DNA of 64,000 nt from Streblospio benedicti (Eukaryota > Annelida > Polychaeta > Spionida > Spionidae). Of this stretch, positions 10,101 through 18,610 are shown piece after piece. Under the pieces are notes generated by a model, which saw only the letters and a program-made list of their open reading frames with translations, was not told the origin of the DNA and did not search any database. Position numbers and translations under genes: made by a program. The first letter of the stretch is position 1; each line of letters begins with the position of its first letter. The DNA is taken from NCBI GenBank assembly GCA_019095985.1, contig CM032668.1, forward strand, positions 20,762,011 to 20,826,010, in the 5' to 3' direction.

Positions 10101-10985
10101 TACCTGTAGGGTATGATTTAAGGTGAAATATGTATACCCCCTACCCCCTCCCATGATGCTGGGGCCCATGCTACAGACCTGCCATGGCTAGTGTGGTGGT
10201 TGTTCACCTACCGATGACGGCGATCTGGCCCTCGTCGTTGTCCTCGATGTAGATGCTGGTGGCGAAGCCGTGACGCAGAGAGTCGACCGCCGCCTCACGA
10301 CCACGACGGTCCATCTCCTGGAGGGGAGCACATAAAAGAGAATAGAGTAGAACTTGTTTGTTAGGATCAGCTTTGGGACCAGTGCTAGGTGGTTTCAATA
10401 GAGGTGGTCTCTGAACAGAGGTTCATTTTGAGAATTGGGACAGTGAAAAGTGATCTTATTATAGAGGTGGTCGCAATAGAGGAGGCCTTAATTGGAGGTT
10501 CTAACCAAAATGAACCTCTATTGTCAATGGTCATTATTTCTTTTATAGTTATATTCTTCTCTCTCTCTCTTCTATGGTAAGTAAGCTCCTACCCACTATA
10601 TTGACACAGCTGAAGACATCTGCTTCCATTTCACTATATCAAGTGGCCCAGAAGGGACTCGAACTCACGACCATAGAAGAGAGAGAGAGAGAGAAGAATA
10701 TAATTGTATCCACAAGCAAACTTGGGAAAAACACATTTTTTTGTAGTTATCACCAGTCATTACACTCTTCTGAGTTGATAAACTCGAAGGCTCCAAGGCA
10801 CAATTAACGCATACCTTTGGGCTGTAGTTGACCATCTCCTTCACAACTTCGTAGTACGTCTTCTGGTAGAAGGCCACGAATTCATCGCGCACACGTTTCA
10901 GCTTGCGTTCTACTCCGTCGTAGTCGTCAAGACAGTAGATGACGACTGTGGTGATGTCAGGGGACGGCTGGTAGTCGATCATCAC
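978..10985 (-). CDS. PARP14-like macro-domain gene, eight exons seen, both ends missing
   Basis: Minus-strand gene with exons, in transcription order: 10985-10815, 10317-10212, 9143-9054, 5191-5033, 4852-4638, 3785-3519, 2880-2710 and 1176-978. Every junction has GT-AG ends and the phases join without a break (0, 1, 1, 1, 0, 0, 0). The product runs from a KH-like segment (DITTVVIYCLDDYDGVE ... IAVIGPYDNVIVVVDWL) through a Ser/Lys-rich linker with KSPER repeats to a macro domain. Macro domains bind or hydrolyse ADP-ribose; multi-macro proteins with KH-like repeats are typical of PARP14 relatives. No PARP catalytic domain is visible here. The 5' end would lie toward the POGLUT1 cluster, but no upstream exon was found before the palindrome arm repeats. 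The gene name is inference; the macro domain itself is secure. Confidence 0.8.
1183..1345. repeat. Minisatellite of AATC tetranucleotides with CACCTCCGACACCTGCC spacer
   Basis: Units of about 30-40 bp combine a (CAAT)n run with a spacer close to CACCTCCGACACCTGCC. About five units lie directly against the splice acceptor of the macro exon ending at 1176. The unit itself contains the exon's acceptor-like sequence (GGCAGGTGTCGGAGG on the minus strand), so the repeat appears to be an expansion of the exon boundary. Confidence 0.8.
1403..1806. repeat. Inverted repeat pair flanking a MITE
   Basis: The sequence at about 1403-1480 (ACATCTTTTTAGCAAGCATA inside) returns reverse-complemented at about 1740-1806 (TATGCTTGCTAAAAAGATGT). 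The pair encloses the MITE at 1521-1673, which suggests a larger fold-back element into which the MITE inserted, or an element with ~65-bp inverted ends. Confidence 0.7.
1521..1673. mobile_element. MITE with TA target site (CAGTGAATRTCCTCAACAAA family)
   Basis: The 153-bp element is flanked by TA on both sides (1519-1520 and 1674-1675) and ends in inverted repeats related to CAGT..CTCAACAAA and TTGTTGAGGACATTCACTG. A second copy of 175 bp at 62727-62901 shares the interior, including TGCATTAGCTTATAATAATG. The TA duplication points to a Tc1/mariner-type non-autonomous element. Confidence 0.85.
2232..2351. repeat. Fold-back hairpin, ~120 bp
   Basis: The outer arms are perfect inverted repeats of about 26 bp (AAGGATAATGGTATGTTTTA at the left, its complement ending at 2351). 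The inner part also pairs (GAGTGGTGTC with GACACCACTC). The whole segment can fold into one long stem with a small loop. Most likely a fold-back MITE; a hairpin RNA is possible but there is no supporting evidence. Confidence 0.8.
2710..2880 (-). CDS. Macro-domain exon, first half of the domain (PARP14-like gene)
   Basis: 171-nt exon, phase 0 to 0, with acceptor CCCACAG and donor CTCAAG/GTAACG. The 57 residues hold the start of a macro domain: YQCDLTSLATDVIVNPANENL fits the family's GDIT...VDAIVNAAN.xL signature, with the adenine-contact Asp and the conserved Asn of NPAN. HHIGGVARAI then fits the H.GGVA.AI glycine-rich loop, and AGPRLQMEC and NGPLK follow. Read with the previous exon's end (NTAEGIK), it gives the usual first strand of the fold across the splice junction, which confirms the exon order. 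Catalytic versus reader function cannot be judged from this part alone. Confidence 0.92.
2937..3090. mobile_element. MITE with inverted ends GGGAG(T/C)GTTCATAAAGT
   Basis: The 154-bp segment starts GGGAGTGTTCATAAAGT and ends ACTTTATGAACGCTCCC, near-perfect terminal inverted repeats of 17 bp. The interior is C/G-rich with runs of C and G. It lies in the intron upstream of the macro exon at 2710-2880. The target-site duplication is unclear, so the superfamily is not assigned. Confidence 0.8.
3519..3785 (-). CDS. 89-residue exon just before the macro domain
   Basis: Phase 0 to 0, acceptor CTTTGCAG and donor ATCAAG/GTAAGA. The product is Gln/Ser/Asn-rich at the start (YQQQALNSC, three SRHSN units), then has an acidic/basic stretch (LLRDRGDEEETPS) and ends NLTYSFNTAEGIK, which runs directly into the macro domain's first strand. 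The SRHSN units come from a short DNA repeat of the GCGACTGTTGCTATG type. Duplicate at about 7036-7303, which has lost the acceptor. Confidence 0.85.
4638..4852 (-). CDS. KSPER-repeat exon (Ser/Arg/Lys-rich)
   Basis: 215-nt exon, entering in phase 1 and leaving in phase 0, acceptor GGACAG and donor GATAAG/GTGGGT. It encodes repeated KSPER and RKSSRSPE units (AGRKSPERKSPERR, SRKSPERRKSSRSPE) followed by SKTSKSLPDK. This is a low-complexity basic linker with many SP sites, likely disordered and phosphorylatable. Copy B at about 8152-8378 keeps the sequence. Confidence 0.82.
5033..5191 (-). CDS. Linker exon, Gly/Ser-rich start
   Basis: 159-nt exon, phase 1 to 1, acceptor TTTTTCCAG and donor GCAG/GTATCA. 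The product begins TGSSYGTSSSKGLKGEY and ends MSSERKRASA; no known domain. It joins the KH-like part (…NPMMS, split codon A|GT) to the KSPER exon. The matching sequence in copy B (about 8547-8703) has altered bases around 8643-8685 and no longer reads through. A third, mirrored copy is at 42355-42515. Confidence 0.8.
5422..5521. other. Assembly gap (100 N)
   Basis: Exactly 100 N, a placeholder of unknown true size. It lies inside the intron at the end of duplicated block A, so it may hide a misjoin between the two copies of the block. Confidence 0.99.
5700..6440 (-). pseudogene. Fragments of a dispersed multicopy protein family
   Basis: Two minus-strand pieces look like adjoining parts of one protein. 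The upstream piece (about 6285-6435) reads MTSMEKGLSLVRG ... VFTADQQLFKIVVDVMF ... LPILGGMY and ends at a plausible donor. The downstream piece (about 5709-5870) reads MAGSGLKEILSSAFGSVDKL ... and ends at a GT donor. I recall similar LGGMH...M..SGL.EI...AFG sequences as repeated, transposon-associated proteins in marine invertebrates, but cannot name the family. Probably an insertion in the intron between exon blocks A and B. Confidence 0.45.
6869..8930. repeat. Duplicated three-exon block, copy B (matches 3350-5421)
   Basis: About 2.06 kb, nearly identical to block A. Differences cluster in short patches: near 7196-7240, the lost acceptor at 7302-7310 (AAGCCTTGC instead of GTTTCCTGC on the plus strand) and 8643-8685. 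Its downstream edge, not that of block A, matches the mirrored copy at 42.1-42.35 kb, so B is in the ancestral position next to the exon at 9054. With the damage, B could not be spliced as the gene model requires; A could. Confidence 0.9.
9054..10985 (-). CDS. KH-like exons of the macro-domain gene (10985-10815, 10317-10212, 9143-9054)
   Basis: Three exons of 171, 106 and 90 nt with GT-AG ends and phases 0, 1 and 1. The product reads VMIDYQPSPDITTVVIYCL ... EMVNYSPK, then EMDRRGREAAVDSLRHG ... DEGQIAVIG, then PYDNVIVVVDWLKQKLG. The strand-loop-helix order, ending with a Gly followed by a helix (IAVIGPYDNVIVVVDWL), resembles the KH-like modules between macro domains of PARP14-type proteins; this is inference, since the GXXG loop is not evident. 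Exon 10212-10317 is absent from the mirrored right-arm copy, where 39450-41525 is unrelated sequence. Confidence 0.75.
9550..10200. other. Intronic sequence, nothing recognised
   Basis: AT-rich intron between the 90- and 106-nt exons. It has no mirrored counterpart in the right arm, where unrelated DNA occupies this position. Confidence 0.6.
10376..10520. mobile_element. Degenerate relative of the AGAACCTCC MITE
   Basis: Contains AGAGGTGGTCTC, GAGGTTCATTTTGAGAATTG, AAAAGTGATCTTATTATAGA and TTAATTGGAGGTTCTA, the same order of motifs as the complete MITE at 62548-62724. The left end is missing or diverged. A mirrored copy lies at about 39290-39420 in the right palindrome arm. Confidence 0.7.
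10545..10705 (-). repeat. CT/GA-bounded inverted repeat with a tRNA-like B box
   Basis: A (CT)n run ending in CTTCTATGGT at the left is mirrored by ACCATAGAAG plus (GA)n at the right. Read on the minus strand, the inside begins GGTCGTGAGTTCGAGTCCC, which fits a tRNA B box (GGTTCGANTCC). This suggests the remains of a tRNA-derived SINE. The mirrored copy is at about 38705-38870. Confidence 0.5.
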
Positions 10986-10989
10986 CTAG

Positions 10990-11660
10990 CAACAAACAGC
11001 AGACGGCATTGAAACAAAGTTTTTTTAACATTCATTTCTTCGTTTATGCTCACAACCCATCAAAATAATATATTCAGATAAAGTGACTGCCTTATGGCCA
11101 ACCCTTAGATTTTGACCTACAGACTGTTGACAATCGACATTTATATAAAACATTCCAGAACCTTTAATATAATTATTGCTTCAAAAATTACTTGCACAAG
11201 CCTTTGTATTCAGAAATTAAGCATTTGCCTTTTTCATGCAGTCTGTTCTTGGTTTGTTTTTTTGTTTTTTATAACAATATTGTAAAATTGCTGGCTTATG
11301 TATAGTTCCCCTCATAAATGTAATTTATACCTTTTGAAACAACATTTTATCATGACTCACGTCACACCAGTATTATATGATAGATCAACTTGTGTCATCA
11401 GAAATATAACCGTGGCTATTTTGATTGGTATTCTATCTAATAATCAGAGGTCAGACACTTCTAGCCTCAAAGTAGCTGCAAAGTAGGGTTTTATTGCCAT
11501 ATCTAGGGATTATTCTGTGTGCCGGGTAGCTGAATTTGAAACAAAATATGATTATAACTTCAAAAGTGTCTTACATAATGGAAATGATCACAGTTGTGTG
11601 TAAGAGAATTTTCATTTAGATGCTATGGTGCACTGCCCACAATGCCCATCTTGCTGCTCC
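10990..11660. other. Spacer upstream of the first POGLUT1-like gene
   Basis: No gene seen. The last ~240 bp (from GTCAGACACTTCTAGCCTC at about 11450) recur upstream of copy 3 (18390-18640) and, mirrored, in the right arm (24980-25200 and 37290-37500). This part therefore belongs to the unit duplicated with the genes. Confidence 0.7.
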
Positions 11661-11664
11661 ACAA

Positions 11665-11692
11665 TAAATCAATATCTTTTTTCATTGATTTA
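11665..11692. promoter_or_regulatory. Conserved inverted repeat TAAATCAAT...ATTGATTTA upstream of POGLUT1 copy 1
   Basis: Nine-bp arms with a short T-rich spacer, about 107 bp before the ATG. The same hairpin is present upstream of copies 2 (14837-14868) and 3 (18613-18643), where the arms extend to AGTAAATCAAT/ATTGATTTACT, and mirrored in the right arm (for example about 24948-24978). Function unknown. Confidence 0.45.
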
Positions 11693-11765
11693 CTGGAAAT
11701 GAAGTATTGCATTTGACTTTAAAATTCTCTGGTTTTGAGAAATGAAATACCTTTTTTTTACAATA

Positions 11766-11783
11766 TTCTGGAAGATTCTAGAA
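11766..11783 (+). promoter_or_regulatory. Heat-shock-element-like array before POGLUT1 copy 1
   Basis: The 18 bases fit TTCnnGAAnnTTCnnGAA exactly: four alternating inverted pentamer cores, the consensus heat-shock factor binding arrangement. It ends 16 bp before the ATG at 11800, so it would lie in the core promoter or the 5' UTR. Binding is inference; the match is seen directly. Confidence 0.6.
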
Positions 11784-11799
11784 GGACAAAGTGGCAAAA

Positions 11800-12987
11800 A
11801 TGAAGCCAATATTTGCTTTTGTAGCCATTTATTTGATAATTTCACCAATTCAAGGCACTATCACTGATGAGGAAAGGGAACAGCGATGGCAAGAGTATAT
11901 TGATAAAATAGAAGGTGCTAGAAGTGCTTACAGACCATGTGTCAAAAACAACTGCACATGTCATCAAGCTCAGATGGACAGCGACTTCGAGCCCTTCAGG
12001 AATGGAATCAAAAAGGAAGACTTTGAAAAAGCGAGGGAGCATACTGGTGAATATGGAGTTCACTATCAAATTATCAACAACCGTCTTTACCGACAACAAA
12101 AGTGTTTCCGTCCTGCCAGGTGCAATGGCATTGACTATTTTCTCAACAAAGTGAAGCAGAATCTACCAGACATGGAATTCATCGTCAATGTGTTTGATTA
12201 TTCTCAATCGCACAAAAAATTGAGGTATGTTATACCAGTGTTTTCGTTCAGCAAATCTACTAAACATGATGCTGATATCCTGTTTCCCGCATGGTCTTTC
12301 TGGGAAGGAGGTCCCCCGGTGCAGTCAATATATCCGAATGGACTTGGAAGATGGGATCTTCACATCGATAGCATTGTAAAGGCAGCACAACGATTTTCCT
12401 GGCACACAAAAAAGAACAAGGCCTTTTTCCGCGGCTCCCCAACAAGCAAGGACAGAGTTCCCATCATGGTGTGGTCCCGTAGCGATCCTGATTTGGTGGA
12501 TGCATCTTACACAAAGAATCAGGGGGACATAGATCTCAAGAGTATCCTCGGAATAGAGATAGAGCCAGTTGAGCCGGTGAAATTTGAAGATCACTGCGAA
12601 TACAAATATCTGTTCAACTTCAGAGGCCAAGCTGCCAGTTTCCGGTTTCGACACCTCTTTCTCTGTGCGTCCACCGTGTTCCATGTTGGCGATGAGTACA
12701 TTGAGTTCTTCTATCGCGCTTTGAAGCCCTGGGTCCACTATGTACCAGTTGAAGCTGATTTTTCCGATGCAAAAGATTTGCTGGAGTTTTTCTTAGTACA
12801 TCAGAATTATGCCATGGATATTGCACTGAGGGGCCAACAAATGATTTTGGACCACCTGACGATGGAAGATGTTCAATGCTACTGGGAGAAATTGCTGAAG
12901 AAATATGTGAGTCTGACCACATGGAAACCACAGCTTAGTGAATCGCTCATTGAAATCGGTGAGGATATTCCCGATGATGAATTATAA
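11800..12987 (+). CDS. Protein O-glucosyltransferase 1-like, copy 1 (intact, intronless)
   Basis: 395 residues. POGLUT1/Rumi is an ER-lumen enzyme that adds O-glucose (or xylose) from UDP-sugar to serine in EGF repeats, for example of Notch. Seen here: signal peptide (MKPIFAFVAIYLIISPIQG), paired-cysteine region (PCVKNNCTC), then a CAP10/GT90 domain to about residue 370 with [66 protein letters not shown] and FHVGDE, all close to human POGLUT1. The C-terminal DDEL is an ER-retrieval signal. The catalytic Asp of human NVRDYPQ is kept (residue 133) but the preceding Arg is Phe (NVFDYSQ). The frame is open for three codons 5' of the ATG (starting GTG), but 11800 is the first ATG and begins a clean signal peptide. 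One exon, whereas vertebrate POGLUT1 has many, so retroposition is likely. AATAAA at 13199. Confidence 0.95.
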   Translation: MKPIFAFVAIYLIISPIQGTITDEEREQRWQEYIDKIEGARSAYRPCVKNNCTCHQAQMDSDFEPFRNGIKKEDFEKAREHTGEYGVHYQIINNRLYRQQKCFRPARCNGIDYFLNKVKQNLPDMEFIVNVFDYSQSHKKLRYVIPVFSFSKSTKHDADILFPAWSFWEGGPPVQSIYPNGLGRWDLHIDSIVKAAQRFSWHTKKNKAFFRGSPTSKDRVPIMVWSRSDPDLVDASYTKNQGDIDLKSILGIEIEPVEPVKFEDHCEYKYLFNFRGQAASFRFRHLFLCASTVFHVGDEYIEFFYRALKPWVHYVPVEADFSDAKDLLEFFLVHQNYAMDIALRGQQMILDHLTMEDVQCYWEKLLKKYVSLTTWKPQLSESLIEIGEDIPDDEL

Positions 12988-12989
12988 CT

Positions 12990-14830
12990 GGAATTTTTAT
13001 ACATTTCTATCAATTCTCATAAATGGTAATTTACAATTATATTGCATTGTCATCATTCAGAAAGAATGCTCCAAAAAGATTTAGTGTTAAACGGGTTACA
13101 GATATCTAGGTTTAAAATATAATAATAATGCAGACAAATTTTAAGGTGTTGAATCTGTGTTTATTAAAAATGTTTTGTAGGACGTTTAGTAAATTGTAAA
13201 TAAATATTTAGACTAGTGGTATGCTATATACAGTAGTACGATATTGAAACTATATATTGACCAGAACGGGCCAACGTTAAGGACACCAATTTCGAAATTA
13301 CTATGTTTTTGAAATGCAATGAACATTTACGTTAAATGTATTGTAAACAACCTAATTTCATGTACATGATATATGTAACAAAGGTTTCATAAATATTTAG
13401 CTACAGCAATTGTTAGTGATTTATTTGTAGTATTATGATTTATATGAATATGTATTCGTAGATTCTGTAGATAATTATGCTTTAGATTGTAGATAAACAT
13501 TACCATAGTAACTAGGTTTATATTTTGATTCCTTTAGAATATTTTATCATGTTTCCAACAGATACGATTTATTATAACATATGTTTGTATAATGACAATA
13601 AACATATAAATCACTAAATGCAAGTCTTTATGTTGTATTTCATTGAACATTCAACCTGTGTACTTGGTACTTGGACTCAAGTACAATCAAAGTACTTGTA
13701 CTTGGACTCAAGTACATTGGAAAAATCATCAATGTACTTGTACTTGGACTCAAGTCCACAGGCAAAGTACTTGGACTGGACTTGAGTCCGTAAAATGTAC
13801 TTAGGCTCAACTTTTTGTGTACCCGCTGATGCGGGTGACTTTTGGTGTATTTCGACACACGAGGAGGGTGGCGAGCTGTGTTTGATGAGGGTAAGAACTG
13901 CATTTAATATTGGATGACAATTAAACAACAATAGTCTCTTTTCATCTTAGTACACTGATTGACACAAGTAAAAAAATTAGATAACTCATCACATCATCTT
14001 TGAATAGATGCAGCAACAAAACACACTATGATGATTAAGTTGAACTATGTCAAATTACACTTGTAAGTCATGTAAGTTGATAGGGTTCATGGGGATTGTG
14101 TAAATATTGAATGCAATATATTTTGCAATCCTACAAAAGTCATTAAATTTAAACATACATTATGTTTTTTTAGTTTTGAAAGATTTAGCTGAAAGAAGTG
14201 ATTTTCAATTGCAGATCACAATTTTTTTTTTATCAAATCAGGAATATATATATAGAAGGGCAAAGTGAAGAGAAAGTCTTCGACGATATCAAGTTTTCAA
14301 GAGCCTTGTAGAGGTTGAACTGGGGTGAGGGCTCACCACAAAATAAATGAGAAGATCCTGGCACATTGGCAGCTGGGTTTTACAGATGAGGAGGTGGACA
14401 CCGAGCTAGCTAAATTATAGTTATCATAGACATCCCATGAAATTAGTCACATTTGATGTAAAATCTTGGGTCAGTGTTCACTGATTTGGCAAGATTGATT
14501 GTAATTAAAGGTTAATTGGATTATTGTCTATTTGTATCTGAAATAAAAAATATAAACATTGAATGTACATACTTCAATAAAATGTGAATTTATAAATACA
14601 ATGTAGCAGTTTATCAGAGTGGCTAGGTTATTGCATTTTAACTTGAAAGATGGATAATACAAAAAGCTGAAATATCTGAAATAACAAATAACTTTATTGC
14701 AGACTGTGAGAATTAATACAATCAGGAGACCATTTATCGTGGCCCATTATGAAAAAATTAAGGGGTTGGGGGGAGGGGTTGGCTTCAAAATTAGTTCAAA
14801 TTAACACTGCCCACAACCCAATTCTGCTGC
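12990..14830. other. 3' region of POGLUT1 copy 1 and spacer
   Basis: The first ~270 bp (3' UTR with AATAAA at 13199-13204) are shared with the other copies. The rest has no recognised gene. 13440-13850 has no counterpart in the right arm, where a CACTA-like element occupies the place; 13850-14830 is mirrored at 31748-30780. Confidence 0.7.
13640..13810. repeat. Short repeats of GTACTTGGACTCAAGTAC type
   Basis: Four to five imperfect copies of a palindromic motif close to TACTTGGACTCAAGTAC, spaced about 25-35 bp. This is the kind of self-complementary array seen in fold-back MITEs. It lies in the stretch found only in the left palindrome arm. Confidence 0.75.
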
Positions 14831-14924
14831 TCCACTAGTAAATCAATATCTTTTTTCATTGATTTACTGGAAATGAAGTATTGCATTTGACTTAAAATAA
14901 TTAAAATACATTTTTTTTACAATA

Positions 14925-14942
14925 TTCTGGAAGATTCTAGAA
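14925..14942 (+). promoter_or_regulatory. Heat-shock-element-like array before POGLUT1 copy 2
   Basis: Exact TTCnnGAAnnTTCnnGAA, ending 16 bp before the ATG at 14959, the same position and sequence as in copy 1. Confidence 0.6.
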
Positions 14943-14958
14943 GGACAAAGTGGCAAAA

Positions 14959-16140
14959 ATGAAGCCAATATTTGCTTTTGTAGCCATTTATTTGATAATT
15001 TCACCAATTCAAGGCACTATCACTGATGAGGAAAGGGAACGCCGATGGAAAAAGTATATTGATAAAATAGATGGTGCTAGAAGTGCTTACAGACCATGTG
15101 TCAAAAACAACTGCACATGTCATCAAGCCCAGATGGACAGCGACTTCGACCCCTTCAGGAATGGAATCAAAAAGGAAGACTTTGAAAAAGCAAGAGAGCA
15201 TACTGGTGAATATGGAGTTCACTATCAAATTATCAACAACCGTCTTTACCGACAACGAAGGTGTTTCATTCCTGCCAGGTGCAATGGCATCGACTATTTT
15301 CTCAACAAAGTGAAGCAGAATCTACCGGACATGGAATTCATCATCAACGTGTTTGATTATTCTCAATCTCACATAAACATGGAGTATGTTATACCAGTGT
15401 TTTCGTTCAGCAAATCTACTGAACATGATGCGGATATCCTGTTTCCCGCATGGTCTTTCTGGGAAGGAGGTCCCTCTGTGAGATCAATATATCCGAATGG
15501 ACTTGGAAGATGGGATCTTCACATCGATAGCATTGTAAAGGCAGCACAAAGTAATCCTTGGCACAGAAAAAAGAACCAGGCCTTCTTCCGTGGCTCCCCA
15601 GCGAGCAAGGACAGACTTCCCATCATGTTATGGTCCCGTAGCGATCCTGATTTGGTGGATGCATCTTACACCAAGCATCAAGGGTACCCAGATCTCAAGA
15701 GCAACCACGGAATAGAGCCAGTTCAGCCGGTGAAATTTGAAGATCACTGCGAATACAAATATCTGTTCAACTTCAGAGGCCAGGCTGCCAGTTTCCGGTT
15801 TCGACACCTCTTTCTCTGTGCATCCACCGTGTTCCATGTTGGCGATGAGTACATTGAGTTCTTCTATCGCGCTCTGAAGCCCTGGGTCCACTATGTACCA
15901 GTTGAAGCTGATTTTTCCAATGCAAAAGATTTGCTTGAGTTTTTCAGAGTACATCAGGATTATGCCATGGATATTGCACTGAGGGGCCAACAAATGATTT
16001 TGGACCACCTGACGATGGAAGATGTTCAATGCTACTGGGAGAAATTGTTGAAGAAATATGCAAGTCTGACCACATGGAAACCACGTCTTGATGAATCGCT
16101 CATTGAAATCGGTCAGGAAATTCCCCATGATGAACTATAA
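14959..16140 (+). CDS. Protein O-glucosyltransferase 1-like, copy 2 (intact, intronless)
   Basis: 393 residues, collinear with copy 1 apart from a two-residue deletion in the variable stretch before EPVQPVKFEDHC. Signal peptide, NNCTC cysteines, CAP10/GT90 motifs ([47 protein letters not shown]) and a C-terminal HDEL are all present. The catalytic-loop Asp is in NVFDYSQ, as in copy 1. The upstream region differs from copies 1 and 3 beyond about 14800, so it may be regulated differently, but the array and hairpin near the start are shared. Mirrored by the broken copy at 29485-30656, which is its closest relative (both have SHINMEYVIP-type sequence and the same promoter variant). Confidence 0.95.
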   Translation: MKPIFAFVAIYLIISPIQGTITDEERERRWKKYIDKIDGARSAYRPCVKNNCTCHQAQMDSDFDPFRNGIKKEDFEKAREHTGEYGVHYQIINNRLYRQRRCFIPARCNGIDYFLNKVKQNLPDMEFIINVFDYSQSHINMEYVIPVFSFSKSTEHDADILFPAWSFWEGGPSVRSIYPNGLGRWDLHIDSIVKAAQSNPWHRKKNQAFFRGSPASKDRLPIMLWSRSDPDLVDASYTKHQGYPDLKSNHGIEPVQPVKFEDHCEYKYLFNFRGQAASFRFRHLFLCASTVFHVGDEYIEFFYRALKPWVHYVPVEADFSNAKDLLEFFRVHQDYAMDIALRGQQMILDHLTMEDVQCYWEKLLKKYASLTTWKPRLDESLIEIGQEIPHDEL

Positions 16141-16149
16141 TTGGAATTT

Positions 16150-17180
16150 TTATACATTTCTATCAATTCTCATAAATGGCAATTTACAATTATATTGCAT
16201 TGTCATCATTCAGAAAGAATTCCCCAAAAAGATTTAGTGTTAAACGGGTTACAGATATCTAGGTTTGAAATATGATAATAATGCAGACAAATTTTAAAGT
16301 GTTGAAGCTGTGTTTATTAAAAATGTTTTGTGGGACGTTTAGTAAATTGTAAATAAATATGTAGTAGAGCATTCAAAATATATACAAACTGTGATTAAAG
16401 CATAATAATGCAAAATTTTGTATATGTACGATATTGAAACTATATATTGCTCTTGTTTGTAAATATGTTTGTTGATTGCATTCATTACGTAAACGTGGTG
16501 TAGTTTAGCACTAGAAACCATCCATTGATAAAGGTAACTGGGTAACTGGATTAGAAAAAGTAAAAAACTTTACCAATTAAAGAAAAATAGAAAAACAAAT
16601 GTGTATTGTTTAAAGTACCGTAATAAAGTAAAATCTATAAATACTTTCAGAATTATACAAATGTGTATTGTTTAAAATTTAATCTAAAGCCCTGGGCTCT
16701 TAAATCTGAAAACATTTTTATCAATTTACCATTAAATGTACATCATGTACATAATTTTCTTATATTTTTTGTCTAAATAAGTAAATTGATACACACATGA
16801 ACATAGAGACTCATATGAGAAACCAAATATTTGTTATCATGTATCAATATCAAAAATGATACAAAATCCTGGGCACAAATATTTCTTTTACAAAACTGAT
16901 CAAATGTCCCACCAGCTAACAATAGAAAAATAGTCATACAATTAATTTAAAATATATATTTATAGGAACTGAAAGTTTTTTAGCATGTGTAAAAACAAAT
17001 CTATATATAATTCTCTGGGAGGGGCGTGCCCATGGTTGTTTTATTTTCATTTTTGGGAAATTCCCCTGTAATCACTTTCCTGGGCCGTTTTCACGTTTGT
17101 AGGACATCTGCCCAATAGGACATCCCCTTCTACAGGTCTATCTGTTCTTTGTGCACTTCCTATTCTTCAATTCCCAGTTG
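16150..17180. other. 3' region of POGLUT1 copy 2 and spacer
   Basis: 3' UTR-like sequence shared with the other copies to about 16520 (TTGCTCTTGTTTGTAAATATG and CGTAAACGTGGTG recur after copy 3), then AT-rich sequence without a recognised gene. Mirrored at 29480-28700. Confidence 0.7.
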
Positions 17181-17324
17181 CGCGTGACATGTTGCGCAGT
17201 AGAATTAATCAATATCGATATTCTCATTACTATTTCCGGCGTCATTGTAGACTGACACGAATTAAGTATTCTAGGGTTATTTTCATGTATCACTTATCCT
17301 ATGTCTTTCATGGAAAGTATTTTC

Positions 17325-17670
17325 CTAATAGAATTTTGAGCGAGGATTATGAATCTGTAATAGGATTTCAGTTAGTATTGAAATTGACTAAGATATGGGC
17401 AAAAGACCGGTCTTTACAGACGACCTGTGTAGGCTGCGACTAGAACCTGCCTGCGAACTACAATATCATGAAGAATACACGTCTCAAATAGCAGTTCTAA
17501 TAGAATTTTGAATGGGGATTATGAATCTGTAATCGGATTTTAGTTAGCGTGAAAATTGACGAAGTTATGGTCAAAAGCATGTACTTGGTCAAATTTGCAG
17601 ACAGCCGTGATTGGAGCAAAGCTGAGAACTTCACTGTTATGAAGAATGCACGCCTCAAGTAGATGTATTT
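17325..17670. repeat. Two tandem ~175-bp units
   Basis: CTAATAGAATTTTGA(G/A)..GGATTATGAATCTGTAAT(A/C)GGATTT occurs at 17325 and 17500, followed in each by TTAG, AAATTGAC.AAG.TATGG.CAAAAG and, further on, ATGAAGAAT.CACG.CTCAA. Mirrored at about 28055-28400. No protein-coding meaning seen. Confidence 0.75.
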
Positions 17671-17679
17671 ACTTAATTT

Positions 17680-18610
17680 TCCAACGTCTATCAGCATAAC
17701 AACCATCAATGCTATGTAGAACACACATTTTGAATGATAAATACGATTTTAAATGGGCTTATAACATATAACTGAAGTACCCATGGACTTTTGTGTCTCA
17801 AAATCAAATAAAAAAAGACAAGTGCGCAACTTTTCTGTGTGGTTGGGAATTGAAGAATGGTTAGTATTTTCTAGAAAACAGCTCCACAACATTTTTGCTG
17901 TACAATGCATGGAAATTCTCCTACTCCCTCCGATTTGAAACCCTTTGGCTGTCTACAGTTACTATTGGAGTATTGGCGTTTTTCATATATAACCTGCCCA
18001 GTAAAAAACTTATTTCTAAACCTATATGTGTTTTACATTCACTCGATACGGCTCTACTTAATGCAAAAACAGCTCTAAGGACTTACACATATTTGCTTCG
18101 CTGTAATTGCTTTGATGGGACAGCCATGCGTTTGACTAAAATATTCATTCTACACTTGATTCACGGGTACCATTTGACGATAATTTTCTTGACCAGGATT
18201 GTAGGCTCACACTATCATGAGACTGCACATGGGATAGAGGAAACATGAAGCTTTAAAATGACACCTAAAACATATTTCTAGATGCAGTATTTAAGCGACA
18301 AATTTGACTTCTGAAAAGCTTTTATTTGCGGAGAAACAAATAGGGTTCTGCGTGGCGTTCGCTCCAATCACCTTAGGACATGTGACCAAAGTACGAAGGT
18401 CAGACACTTCTAGCCTCATAGCAGATACAGAGTAGGGTTTTATTGCCATATCTAGGGATTATTCTGTATGTAAGGTAGCTGAATTTGAAACAAAATATGA
18501 TTATAACTTAAAAAGTGTCTTACATAATGGATATGATCACAGCTGTGTGTAAGATAATTTTCATTTAGATGCTATGGTGCACTGCCCAAAATGTTTGTCT
18601 TGCTGCTCCA
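17680..18610. other. Spacer upstream of POGLUT1 copy 3
   Basis: No gene recognised; a 117-codon open frame at 17895-18248 has no visible domain and no constraint evidence. At about 18057 (CTACTTAATGC) this arm has the empty site of the TTAA(G) insertion found in the other arm at 25533-27685. Confidence 0.6.

Noticed and set aside
11791-11799. Extension of the POGLUT1 frames to an upstream GTG (MAK before MKP)
   Set aside because: GTG is not a usual start in animals; the next codon triplets include a good ATG that begins the signal peptide.
11842-12931. Minus-strand open frames of 60-166 codons inside the POGLUT1 genes, repeated in each copy
   Set aside because: They mirror the strongly coding plus strand and recur only because the genes are duplicated.
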